Shown here: piece by piece, positions 7,092 through 15,705 of the stretch
How the letters are laid out: every line of letters begins with the position of its first letter
Position numbering within the stretch: position 1 is the first letter of the stretch
Assembly: GCA_017940185.1 (NCBI GenBank)
Contig: JAGAZE010000023.1
Span: forward strand, 30,662 to 94,661
DNA: 64,000 bases
Direction of reading: 5' to 3'
Origin: Bacteroidaceae bacterium
Lineage (GTDB): Bacteria; Bacteroidota; Bacteroidia; Bacteroidales; Bacteroidaceae
The notes under the pieces: generated by a model
What the model was told of the DNA's origin: nothing
Database searches by the model: none
Seen by the model: only the letters and a program-made list of their open reading frames with translations
Position numbers and translations under genes: made by a program

Positions 7092-9494
7092 ATGACCACC
7101 ATCACGCTCCACATAGAATATTCCACAGCCTATCTTCACTCCGAGCATTGCCGTCTTGAAGTAGTGTTGCCCGCCACGGGTGCGCATCTTCCTCTCACAT
7201 CGTCAGATGCTGTACATTGGTCGGTGTCTTTTCCCTTGGCGAGCGATGCGCAGACAGTGTCGTTTTGGTTTCGAGTGTGCGATGCTGAGGGCTGTTGCCT
7301 GCGCGAGGAATGGCATCGTTCGCCACATGTGCTCTGTGTGGGCGAGGACACGACGTCCTTCCACTGCCGTTGGCAAGAGGTGCCCGCCGATGCATGGCTC
7401 TATCAACCTCATGCAGTAGACTACGCCACCCCCGACGTTTCCTCTGCCGACGCTTCCGCCGTGCTCATCACCCTCCGTTCGCCCCATCTGCGTGATGGCG
7501 AGTGCCTCTATTTGTCGGGAGCCTCGCCAGTGCTCGGCTGTTGGCAGCCCTCGTTGGCGGTGGCGATGCGTGAGGTGGGCGAGTGCCGCTGGGCCGCATG
7601 GCTACCCCTATCGGCCTTCACCGATGGTGCGGTGGAGTGCAAGGTGCTGGCATCCGATGGTGAGCAGGTGCGCTGGGAGGAGGGCGACAACCGTGTGCTC
7701 ACCATTCAGCACGGTGAGCGGGACGATGCGCGTCTGACGTTTTCACATCCGCGCTATGCAGGCACGATGGTGCCGGTGTTTTCCCTTCGCAGCGAGGGCA
7801 GTGCCGGTGTAGGCGACTTCGGCGACCTTGCCGCACTCGTCGATTGGCTCAGTGCCACGGGTCAGCACGTGTTGCAGTTGCTTCCCGTCAACGACACCTC
7901 CCTCGACGGCACGTGGCATGACAGCTATCCCTACTCGGCCGTGTCGGCCTTTGCCCTGCACCCGCTATATGCCGACCTGCGGCAGTTGCCTCCCCTGCAA
8001 GTGTCGGCAGCGCGTCGTGGCGTTCTGGAGCGCTGTCGCCGCGAACTCAATGCGTTGCCACAGGTAGACTACGAGGGCGCGATGGCGCTGAAGGAGGCTT
8101 GGCTGCGGCAAAGTTTTCGCGAGCAGTGGCACCATGTGAAGGGTACACGTGCCTTCCGCTCGTGGTATAAGGCGCAGGCATGGTGGCTGGTACCCTATGG
8201 CGCGTGGTGCGAATTGCGCAAGCGCCATGGCACAGCATGTTTCGACACGTGGGGAGGCGACGCTATGTGGCATGAGTCGCAGCGCAGGCGTTGGGCAGTG
8301 ATACCCCGTGAGCTGTTGCCAGAGCGCTGCTATGCCTTCTATGTGCAGTGGGTGCTGCACGGCCAGCTTGCAGCTGCGCACGACTATGCAGCACGACATG
8401 GTGTGATGTTGAAGGGCGACATAGGTATTGGTGTCAGTGCTCAGGCATGCGACGTGTGGCAACAGCCGCAGCAGTTCTACCGCAACATGCAGGCAGGTGC
8501 CCCGCCCGACTATTTCTCTGTCCGCGGGCAGTGCTGGGGTTTTCCGCTCTACAATTGGACTGCCATGCAGCGCGACGACTACCAGTGGTGGCGCCGCCGA
8601 CTGAAGCACATGGCGCAGTATTTCGATGCTTTCCGCCTCGACCACATCATTGGTTTCTGTCGGTTGTGGGCCATTCCCCTAAGCACCGACGACGGACGCG
8701 AGGGACACTTTGTGCCTGCCCATCCGCTCTTGCCCCCATTGGAGGGACTACCCACTGAACTCTTCGTGCCCGACATGCTCACCCCCCAAGCATGGCACCC
8801 ACGAATCAACGCGCACGAGTTGTCGCAATATCACAACCTTTCACCACAACAGCGAGGCACCTTCGATGCTCTCTACAGCCACTACTTCTACCATCGGCAC
8901 GATGCATTGTGGCAACAGACGGCCATGGCAAAGCTGTCGGCACTGCTGGCCGACACTACGATGCTACCCTGCGGTGAAGACCTGGGCATGGTGCCTGCCT
9001 GTGTGCCACAACTCATGGAACAGCTCAAGATACTGTCGCTTGAGCTCGAACTGATGCCAAAACGTCAGGCAGACGGCGAGTTTGGCAACCCCGACCATTT
9101 TCCCTATCTCTCCGTATGCATGCCCACCACACACGACATGGCCCCCTTGCGACTGTGGTGGGAAGAGGAGCACGCACGTGCCGAGCGCTATTATCATCAG
9201 GCCCTGCACCACAACGGTACCTTCCCCGCAGCACTGACACCGCAACTGGCCAAGGAGATAGTGCGTCGCTACGTGGCATCGCCTTCCATGCTGTGCGTTA
9301 TAGCGTTGCAAGACTGGCTCGCCACTTCGGAGCAATACGCCAACGACGACCCCAAGACAACACGAGTGAACGACCCCGCCTGCAATCCGCATTACTGGAG
9401 ATACCGCATGCCCGTCGCTATCGAAACACTCCTGGCCGATGCCCACCATCTGCAGGAAGTGAGAGAACTGACCAAGGAGAGAGCGAATGGCTGA
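7092..9494 (+). CDS. malQ: 4-alpha-glucanotransferase with starch-binding domains
   Basis: An 800-residue GH77 amylomaltase that transfers maltooligosaccharide segments between alpha-1,4-glucans in glycogen and maltose metabolism. No signal peptide is seen, so it is cytosolic. Two CBM20-like starch-binding modules occupy about residues 1-110 and 115-225, the DPE2-like layout common in Bacteroidetes. The GH77 barrel follows: LPVNDTSLDGTWHDSYPYS, DYFSVRGQCWGFPLYNW, the nucleophile Asp517 in FRLDHIIGF, the acid/base Glu629 in PCGEDLGMVP, and MPTTHDMAPLRLWW. The ATG at 7092 is preferred because the -7 element lies upstream of it within the longer frame. Transcribed alone, divergent from the porU unit. 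Confidence 0.95.
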   Translation: MTTITLHIEYSTAYLHSEHCRLEVVLPATGAHLPLTSSDAVHWSVSFPLASDAQTVSFWFRVCDAEGCCLREEWHRSPHVLCVGEDTTSFHCRWQEVPADAWLYQPHAVDYATPDVSSADASAVLITLRSPHLRDGECLYLSGASPVLGCWQPSLAVAMREVGECRWAAWLPLSAFTDGAVECKVLASDGEQVRWEEGDNRVLTIQHGERDDARLTFSHPRYAGTMVPVFSLRSEGSAGVGDFGDLAALVDWLSATGQHVLQLLPVNDTSLDGTWHDSYPYSAVSAFALHPLYADLRQLPPLQVSAARRGVLERCRRELNALPQVDYEGAMALKEAWLRQSFREQWHHVKGTRAFRSWYKAQAWWLVPYGAWCELRKRHGTACFDTWGGDAMWHESQRRRWAVIPRELLPERCYAFYVQWVLHGQLAAAHDYAARHGVMLKGDIGIGVSAQACDVWQQPQQFYRNMQAGAPPDYFSVRGQCWGFPLYNWTAMQRDDYQWWRRRLKHMAQYFDAFRLDHIIGFCRLWAIPLSTDDGREGHFVPAHPLLPPLEGLPTELFVPDMLTPQAWHPRINAHELSQYHNLSPQQRGTFDALYSHYFYHRHDALWQQTAMAKLSALLADTTMLPCGEDLGMVPACVPQLMEQLKILSLELELMPKRQADGEFGNPDHFPYLSVCMPTTHDMAPLRLWWEEEHARAERYYHQALHHNGTFPAALTPQLAKEIVRRYVASPSMLCVIALQDWLATSEQYANDDPKTTRVNDPACNPHYWRYRMPVAIETLLADAHHLQEVRELTKERANG

Positions 9495-9565
9495 AAGCAA
9501 GGCGGAAAAGCGAAGATCAACACACAAAAACAATGGCAGAAACTTATCGTTGAGAAAGAATGTGT

Positions 9566-9573
9566 TACCTTTG
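9566..9573 (+). promoter_or_regulatory. -7 element for the serpin gene
   Basis: TACCTTTG matches the Bacteroidetes -7 consensus 76 bp upstream of the serpin ATG. No clear -33 TTTG is seen at the usual distance. Confidence 0.5.
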
Positions 9574-9649
9574 CCGATACCAATATAGTGCCATTGAAGG
9601 TGCCAACACCGGCACCCCTGTCATACAACCCATCAACACCTCCTCCATC

Positions 9650-10864
9650 ATGCGTATTAAGAGTTTTCTCCTCGCGCTACTGCTGATGCTCCCCATGCTC
9701 AGCCAAGCACAACAGTCCCAAACAGACATGACACCCGAACAGACGCAAACCTGCACACAGGCCTTCAACGACTTTGCCTTCAGGCTCTACCGTGAGCTGC
9801 AACCTGGCGAAGGAAAGAATGAAAACGTGATATGCTCGCCCCTGAGCGTGTCGCTCATGCTTGGTATATTGGCCAACGGTGCCGACGGCAACACCCTTCA
9901 GGAACTGAACACCCTCATAGGCAGCGACCTCAACACCATGAATGCCTACTGCCAGCAGCTGATGGAATACTACAACATGGACGATCCCATCATAGCCACG
10001 GCATCGTATCTGGCAGTGAACAAAAAGGTGAAGCTCTTCGACGACTATGTAGCACGCATGAAGCAGTGCTACAAAGCTGAAGCGCATAGTCTCGACTTCA
10101 AAAAACACGAGAGCCTCAACACCATCAACCAGTGGTGTGAAGCCATCACGCGCGGCATGATACCGCAAGTGCTCAACAATCTCGACCCCACAGCACTGGC
10201 CGTGCTGATGAATGCCATCTACTTCAAGGGCACGTGGGTGCATCAGTTTCCACAGCAGCGCACACATGACGACAATTTCACACGCGAAGACGGCACCGTG
10301 AAGAAGCAACCGCTGATGCGACAGGGCGATGAACACGTTACCTTCCCTTATATGGAGAACGACACGATGCAGGCCGTGCGCATGAACTACAAAGGAAAAG
10401 GACGCTTTGGCATGACGATACTGCTGCCCAAGAAGGGCTTTACCACCACACAGTTGCTGCGCGACATGACAGCGCAACGCTGGGAGCAACTCAACAAGCA
10501 GATGGGGCACAAAATAGTGTATATCACCATGCCACTTTTTAATGCCGAACGAGAGACGGAACTCAACGATGTGATGAAAAAGCTCGGCCTGCAGACTGCC
10601 TTCAACAGCAGCGCCAACTTCAGCAAGCTGGCCAAGGCCCCATCCTACATAGGACGCATGTTTCAGAAGGCCCGCATAGAGGTCAACGAGAGCGGCACCG
10701 AGGCAGCGGCAGTGACGGTGGTAGAGATGCTGTTGGGCAGTGCCGTGGGCAGAGAGCGACCCAAAATATATCATTTCACTGCCAACCATCCTTTCCTGTA
10801 TGCCATCACTGACGGAAACAACGGCAACATACTCTTCTTGGGTGAATACAGAGGGCGCAACTGA
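9650..10864 (+). CDS. Secreted serpin
   Basis: A 404-residue serine-protease inhibitor of the serpin family with a signal peptide (about residues 1-22, MLSQAQ). Serpins trap proteases by inserting their reactive-centre loop after cleavage; in gut or oral bacteria they are thought to blunt host or competitor proteases, and the target here is unknown. The hinge is intact: IEVNESGTEAAAVTVVE fits the inhibitory pattern of small residues after GTEA, followed by a loop and the C-terminal ANHPFLYAITDGNNGNILFLGEY. N-terminal markers are NENVICSPLSVSLMLGILANGA and NAIYFKGTW. The ATG at 9650 was chosen because it begins the signal peptide; the upstream frame overlaps the -7 box. Stand-alone gene between malQ and the PPIase operon. 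Confidence 0.93.
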   Translation: MRIKSFLLALLLMLPMLSQAQQSQTDMTPEQTQTCTQAFNDFAFRLYRELQPGEGKNENVICSPLSVSLMLGILANGADGNTLQELNTLIGSDLNTMNAYCQQLMEYYNMDDPIIATASYLAVNKKVKLFDDYVARMKQCYKAEAHSLDFKKHESLNTINQWCEAITRGMIPQVLNNLDPTALAVLMNAIYFKGTWVHQFPQQRTHDDNFTREDGTVKKQPLMRQGDEHVTFPYMENDTMQAVRMNYKGKGRFGMTILLPKKGFTTTQLLRDMTAQRWEQLNKQMGHKIVYITMPLFNAERETELNDVMKKLGLQTAFNSSANFSKLAKAPSYIGRMFQKARIEVNESGTEAAAVTVVEMLLGSAVGRERPKIYHFTANHPFLYAITDGNNGNILFLGEYRGRN

Positions 10865-10952
10865 CAACCCGTTCCTATAGGAAAAGAGTGGTGTGAAACT
10901 CCGATAGGGAAATAAAAAGTGAATAGTAAATCGTGAAATCGTAAATATCCAC

Positions 10953-10960
10953 TATCTTTG
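10953..10960 (+). promoter_or_regulatory. -7 element of the PPIase-mutL operon
   Basis: TATCTTTG lies 86 bp upstream of the first PPIase gene. The genes that follow are tightly spaced or overlapping, so this may drive the whole set down to mutL. Confidence 0.6.
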
Positions 10961-11046
10961 CCGCCTGCAAGGGCTGCAATGCCGTGTCAGCAGCTGTCGG
11001 CACGACGATGCTAGCCCACACAATACGACAAAGCTTACACACTACT

Positions 11047-12516
11047 ATGAGAAAAACCATTCTACTCGCTGCCATGGCGTGCCTCGCCATCGGCATGCAG
11101 GCACAGACTGCCCGACGCGCTATGCTGCCTCAAAACCAGCCTAGTGCCAACGACCCCGTGATAATGACCATCAACGGACAGAACGTGCTGCGCTCGGAAT
11201 TTGAATACAGCTACAACAAAAACAACGGCGAGGGAGTCATCGACCGCAAGACAGTGGAAGAATATATTCCCCTGTTTGTCAACTATAAGTTGAAAGTGGC
11301 TGCCGCCCTTGACGAGCAAATGGACACGTTGTCGTCGTTTGTCAACGAGTTTATCACCTATCGCGACCAGCAGATACGCCCCTCATTCATTAGCGATGCC
11401 GATGTAGAGGCTCGCGCACGAGAGATATACAACGAGACGCGCAAGCAGGTGGAAGCCAGTGGCGGACTGTTCAACTGCGCACATCTCTTCTTCCGCGTGC
11501 AGCAGAACGCACCTGTAGAGTTGGTCAACGACCGCCGGGCACGCATGGACAGCATCTACAACGTGCTGCAAAGCGGCAATGCCACCTTCGAAGAGCTCGT
11601 GGCAAAGTATAGCGAAGACCCGAGCAACAAGGAGAAAGGCGGAGAACTGGGCTGGGCACAGCAGGGTAGCTTCTTTCCAGAGTTTGAAAAAGTAGCGCTG
11701 GCTCTCAAAGACGGAGAACTGAGCAAACCGCTGCAGTCGCCAGCAGGATTTCATATCATAAAGATGATAGGCCATCGCGACATGTTCCCCTATGACAGCG
11801 TGAGAAAGGATATCGTGCAGTTTATAGAAGCCCGCAACCTGCGCGAAGACATCATCAACAAAAAACTGCAAACCGAAGCTGAAGCCGCCGGCAATGGCAC
11901 TACGCCCGAACAACTCGTGGACCAGCGCGCAATCGACATGCAAGAAGCCGACCCCGAACTGCGCAACCTCATACGCGAATACCACGACGGACTGCTCTTC
12001 TTCGAGATAAGCAACCGCGAAGTGTGGGAAAAGGCCGGCAACGATGAAAAAGCCCTGGAAACCTACTTCCTCAGCCACAAGAAGCAATACACATGGGACG
12101 AACCACGCTTCAAGGGCATGGTTTACCACGTGAAGGACAAAGCCACAGAAAAGGCCGTGAAGAAGAGTGTGAAGAAACTACCCTTCGAAGAGTGGAAAGA
12201 GACGCTGCGCACTACGTTCAACAGCGATAGCGTGATACGCATACGCGTAGAACTGGGTCGCTTCAAAGCCGGCGACAATAAGTGGGTGGACAATAAGGCA
12301 TTCAAAAAAGCAGTCACACCCGACAAAAACGAAACCTATCCGATAGAAAATGTGTTCGGTCGCGTACTTAAAGCACCCGAAAACTATCTGGATGTGCGCG
12401 CACAGGTGGTGGCCGACTATCAGGACTACCTCGAACAGCAATGGGTGGCACAGCTGCGTCAGCGCTTTAGCGTCGACATTAAGCAGGACGTAGTGGCCAC
12501 GGTCAACAACCACTAG
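11047..12516 (+). CDS. Periplasmic peptidylprolyl isomerase (parvulin), SurA/PpiD-like
   Basis: A 489-residue secreted folding factor with a signal peptide (about 1-19, GMQAQ). A SurA-like N-terminal chaperone segment (NDPVIMTINGQNVLRSEFEYSYNK) is followed by a parvulin rotamase domain at about residues 130-240, marked by FNCAHLFFRV, YSEDPSNKEKGGELGWAQQG and PLQSPAGFHIIKMIGHR. The C-terminal half is a lysine-rich second module with no catalytic signature. It likely assists outer-membrane protein folding together with the next gene, a second SurA-like protein 70 bp downstream. The ATG at 11047 begins a good signal peptide; the longer frame upstream lacks one. Confidence 0.9.
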   Translation: MRKTILLAAMACLAIGMQAQTARRAMLPQNQPSANDPVIMTINGQNVLRSEFEYSYNKNNGEGVIDRKTVEEYIPLFVNYKLKVAAALDEQMDTLSSFVNEFITYRDQQIRPSFISDADVEARAREIYNETRKQVEASGGLFNCAHLFFRVQQNAPVELVNDRRARMDSIYNVLQSGNATFEELVAKYSEDPSNKEKGGELGWAQQGSFFPEFEKVALALKDGELSKPLQSPAGFHIIKMIGHRDMFPYDSVRKDIVQFIEARNLREDIINKKLQTEAEAAGNGTTPEQLVDQRAIDMQEADPELRNLIREYHDGLLFFEISNREVWEKAGNDEKALETYFLSHKKQYTWDEPRFKGMVYHVKDKATEKAVKKSVKKLPFEEWKETLRTTFNSDSVIRIRVELGRFKAGDNKWVDNKAFKKAVTPDKNETYPIENVFGRVLKAPENYLDVRAQVVADYQDYLEQQWVAQLRQRFSVDIKQDVVATVNNH

Positions 12517-12586
12517 GCCCACCACACAATGCTCAACACACCACAATACCACCATCTATTGACTATTCACCGACAAACCTATCGCA

Positions 12587-14020
12587 ATGAGACATCGCAT
12601 ACTGCTCTTGCAGGCAACGCTGCTGCTGTGCTGTAGCACACTGCTCACCGCATCGGGAGTGATTTCCCACAACAGTAAAGCAGCACCCAACGACACCGTA
12701 GTCCCTGTGCCTTATAAAGTGGGCGCACCCAATGCCGTCGATGAGGTGGTGTGGGTGGTGGGTGACGAACCCATACTGAAGTCGGACATAGAAGTGACAC
12801 GCCTGCAGGCCATGCAGGAAGGATTGAAGTGGAAAGGCGACCCCGACTGCGCCATCGCCGAGCAACTGGCAGTGCAAAAATTATTTCTGCACCAGGCACA
12901 ACTCGACTCTATCGAAGTGAAAGACTCAGAGGTGGCACAGGAGGTGGAAAGCCGAATAGCATGGATGATACAACAGGCAGGCAGCAGAGAGAAACTGGAA
13001 GAGTGGCGCAACATGAGTCTGACACAAATGCGACTGGAGATGCGCGACGAATTGCGCAACCAGATACTCATTCAGCGCATGCGACAAGAATTGGTGAAAG
13101 ACGTTACCGTCACTCCCGCTGCCGTGCGACGCTACTATCAGAACCTGCCCGTTGACAGCCTGCCCACCGTGCCAACCACCGTCGAGGTGCAAATCATCAG
13201 TAAGGTGCCGCCAGCCGACCCCGAAGAGGTGAACCGCATCAAGACAAAGCTGCGCGAATACACCGACCGCATCAACAGCGGAGAAACAACCTTCGCCACA
13301 TTGGCTCGATTGTATTCCGAAGATGGCAGCGCACGACAAGGAGGAGAACTGGGATACATGCCCCGGGCAGCCCTCGACCCAACCTTCGCACAAGTGGCTT
13401 TCAACCTCACCGACCCCAATAAGATTTCTAAAATAGTAGAGACAGAGTTCGGATTCCACATCATTCAGCTCATCGACAAGAGCGGAGAACGCATCAACTG
13501 CCGACACATACTGCTCAAGCCAAAGGTGAACCAAGCAGCAATTGACAGCATCACACTCAAACTCGATACCCTCATCAGCGAGGTGAAAGAAGGGAAATAT
13601 ACCTTCGAACAGGCTGCACCCTTCGTGAGCGACGACAAAAACACACGCAACAACAACGGACTCATGTCGTACATGAACCCCGAGACGGGTGAGCGCACAT
13701 CGCGATTCGAGATGCAACAGCTGCCCACCGACGTGGCTCGACAGGTGGCTGGCATGCAGCCGGGCGACATCTCACAACCCTTCCGCATGATCAACGAGAA
13801 GGGACAGGTAGTGGTGGCAGTCGTCAGACTGAAAAGCCGCACCGACAGCCATCGGGCATCGATGACTGAAGACTATCAGGTGCTGCGCGGACATGTGCTC
13901 AACGTAGAGAAAGAAAAGTTTATACACCAGTGGGTGGTCGACAAGATAAAGACCATCTATACCCGAGTGCCCGAACAATACCATTCCTGTAGCTTCCAAT
14001 ACGAAGGATGGATAAAATAG
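12587..14020 (+). CDS. surA: Periplasmic chaperone/peptidylprolyl isomerase SurA
   Basis: A 477-residue periplasmic chaperone for outer-membrane proteins with a signal peptide (about 1-23). The SurA N-terminal domain is clear (VDEVVWVVGDEPILKSDIE), followed by two parvulin modules: the first about residues 195-295 with YSEDGSARQGGELGYMPRAAL and ETEFGFHIIQLIDKSGERINCRHIL, the second about 300-420 and more divergent. This domain order is that of E. coli SurA. The gene ends 13 bp inside the next gene, an OstA-like lipopolysaccharide-transport protein; in E. coli surA is likewise linked to lptD, so envelope assembly is a shared theme. Confidence 0.92.
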   Translation: MRHRILLLQATLLLCCSTLLTASGVISHNSKAAPNDTVVPVPYKVGAPNAVDEVVWVVGDEPILKSDIEVTRLQAMQEGLKWKGDPDCAIAEQLAVQKLFLHQAQLDSIEVKDSEVAQEVESRIAWMIQQAGSREKLEEWRNMSLTQMRLEMRDELRNQILIQRMRQELVKDVTVTPAAVRRYYQNLPVDSLPTVPTTVEVQIISKVPPADPEEVNRIKTKLREYTDRINSGETTFATLARLYSEDGSARQGGELGYMPRAALDPTFAQVAFNLTDPNKISKIVETEFGFHIIQLIDKSGERINCRHILLKPKVNQAAIDSITLKLDTLISEVKEGKYTFEQAAPFVSDDKNTRNNNGLMSYMNPETGERTSRFEMQQLPTDVARQVAGMQPGDISQPFRMINEKGQVVVAVVRLKSRTDSHRASMTEDYQVLRGHVLNVEKEKFIHQWVVDKIKTIYTRVPEQYHSCSFQYEGWIK

Positions 14021-15705
14021 TAAGTATACCTCCCCTTTTCAATAGAGCTTGGAGCCGCTCACCTGTTGCTCCAAGCTCTAAATGCCTATGCATGTTGCTC
14101 CTGCTCTTGCTCATCGGTGTGGAGATGGCACAGGCGCAGCACTCGGCGCAACGCATCTACCTGCGACATGCCGACGCCCTGATGGCCGATGCTGCCTCAC
14201 GCCCCGGACTGCAAGTGGCCAAAGGCAATGTCAACTTCCTGCATCGCGGTGCCATACTGCTGTGCGACAGCGCCCACTTCTGGGAAAAGCAAAACGCCTT
14301 CAACGCCTACGGCCACGTACGCTTCAGGCAGGGCGACACACTGTCGCTCACGGCACAACGCGTGATGTACGACGGACAGCAGGAAATGATACGCGCACGG
14401 GGCAACGTGGTGCTGCGACACCGAAAGACAACACTCTATGCCGACTCGCTCGACTTCGACCGACGCAACAATATGGGCTACTACTTCGAGGGCGGACGAC
14501 TCGTGGACGAACAGACACAACTCGTCAGCGACTGGGGAGAATACCACACCGACACACGCGAGGCACGATTCTTCTATAGCGTCACACTGAAAAAGGACAA
14601 CGACTACATAGAGACCGACAGCCTGCTCTACAACACGCGTAGCAGCACTGCCACCGTGGTGGGACGCTCAGTGATATATACCGACGGACGCACCATCACC
14701 ACACAACACGGGTACTACGACACCAAGGCTGAGCGAACACAACTCTACAGCAGGTCGACAATAGAAGATAACGACATGACCATCACTGCCGACACACTCT
14801 TCAACGACAAGCAAACAGGACTCTATGAGGCGCAGGGAAGGGTAGAATACCGCAGCAAGAAAGACCACAACGAGCTCTATGCCGGCTACTGCCGCTACGA
14901 CAGTCAGCAAGGCACAGCCTTTGCCACACAACGCCCCGTGGCCAAAGAGTACTCGCAAGGCGACACCCTATGGCTGCATGCCGACACGCTGCGCATGAAA
15001 ACCTTCCATATCGACACCGACTCCATGTTTCGCGAAGTCTATGTCTACCATCATGCACGCGTCTATCGCTCCGATGTGCAGGCCGTGGCCGACAGCATAA
15101 GCTACAATACACGCGACTCGCTACTCACACTGCTGCGCGACCCCATTGTGTGGAGCGACAACCGACAAATAGTGGGCGAGAAGATAGACGTCATCCTGGC
15201 CGACTCTACCGTGCGGCGCGTTGATGTACTGCGACAAGCACTGTCCATAGAGCAAATGGATGACCGGCAACACTACAACCAAGTGGCAGCAACCAAGATG
15301 ACTGCCTACTTCGACGAGAAAGGAAACATGCGCCGCACAGATGCCATAGGCAACGTGAAGACCATCTACTACCCGCAGGACGACAAAGACAGCACCATCA
15401 TGGCGCTCAACTATCTGGAAGGCGACACTATGCGCATGTATATCGATACCCTGCGGCAACTCGACAAAATATGGGTGAGCAAACCCGTGGGCACCGCCTA
15501 CCCGCTCATTCAGACTCCCGCCGACCGAACGCAGTTGCCAGGATTCGCATGGTTTGACTATATACGCCCCCGCGACCCAGACGATATCTTCGAATGGAGA
15601 CCCAAAAACGACGACCAACGCATCAAAACACAACAACGCTTCTCACCGCCGACACTGACACTTGAAGTACAACAACTCCAAAGCCAATCACAATCCGCAC
15701 CATGA
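14008..15705 (+). CDS. OstA/LptA-like lipopolysaccharide-transport protein
   Basis: A 565-residue exported protein with a hydrophobic signal segment near residues 26-43 (CMLLLLLLIGVEMAQAQ). The body consists of repeated OstA/LptA beta-jellyroll turns, seen as recurring phrases: VAKGNVNFLHRGAILLCDSAHFW, FNAYGHVRFRQGDTLSLTAQRV, ARGNVVLRHRKTTLYADSLDFD. These build the periplasmic bridge that carries lipopolysaccharide to the outer membrane. It is much longer than E. coli LptA (about 185 residues), as usual for Bacteroidetes OstA-like proteins. It overlaps surA by 13 bp and mutL by 4 bp (ATGA), implying translational coupling. The exact transport step is inferred from the fold. Confidence 0.85.
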   Translation: MDKIVSIPPLFNRAWSRSPVAPSSKCLCMLLLLLLIGVEMAQAQHSAQRIYLRHADALMADAASRPGLQVAKGNVNFLHRGAILLCDSAHFWEKQNAFNAYGHVRFRQGDTLSLTAQRVMYDGQQEMIRARGNVVLRHRKTTLYADSLDFDRRNNMGYYFEGGRLVDEQTQLVSDWGEYHTDTREARFFYSVTLKKDNDYIETDSLLYNTRSSTATVVGRSVIYTDGRTITTQHGYYDTKAERTQLYSRSTIEDNDMTITADTLFNDKQTGLYEAQGRVEYRSKKDHNELYAGYCRYDSQQGTAFATQRPVAKEYSQGDTLWLHADTLRMKTFHIDTDSMFREVYVYHHARVYRSDVQAVADSISYNTRDSLLTLLRDPIVWSDNRQIVGEKIDVILADSTVRRVDVLRQALSIEQMDDRQHYNQVAATKMTAYFDEKGNMRRTDAIGNVKTIYYPQDDKDSTIMALNYLEGDTMRMYIDTLRQLDKIWVSKPVGTAYPLIQTPADRTQLPGFAWFDYIRPRDPDDIFEWRPKNDDQRIKTQQRFSPPTLTLEVQQLQSQSQSAP

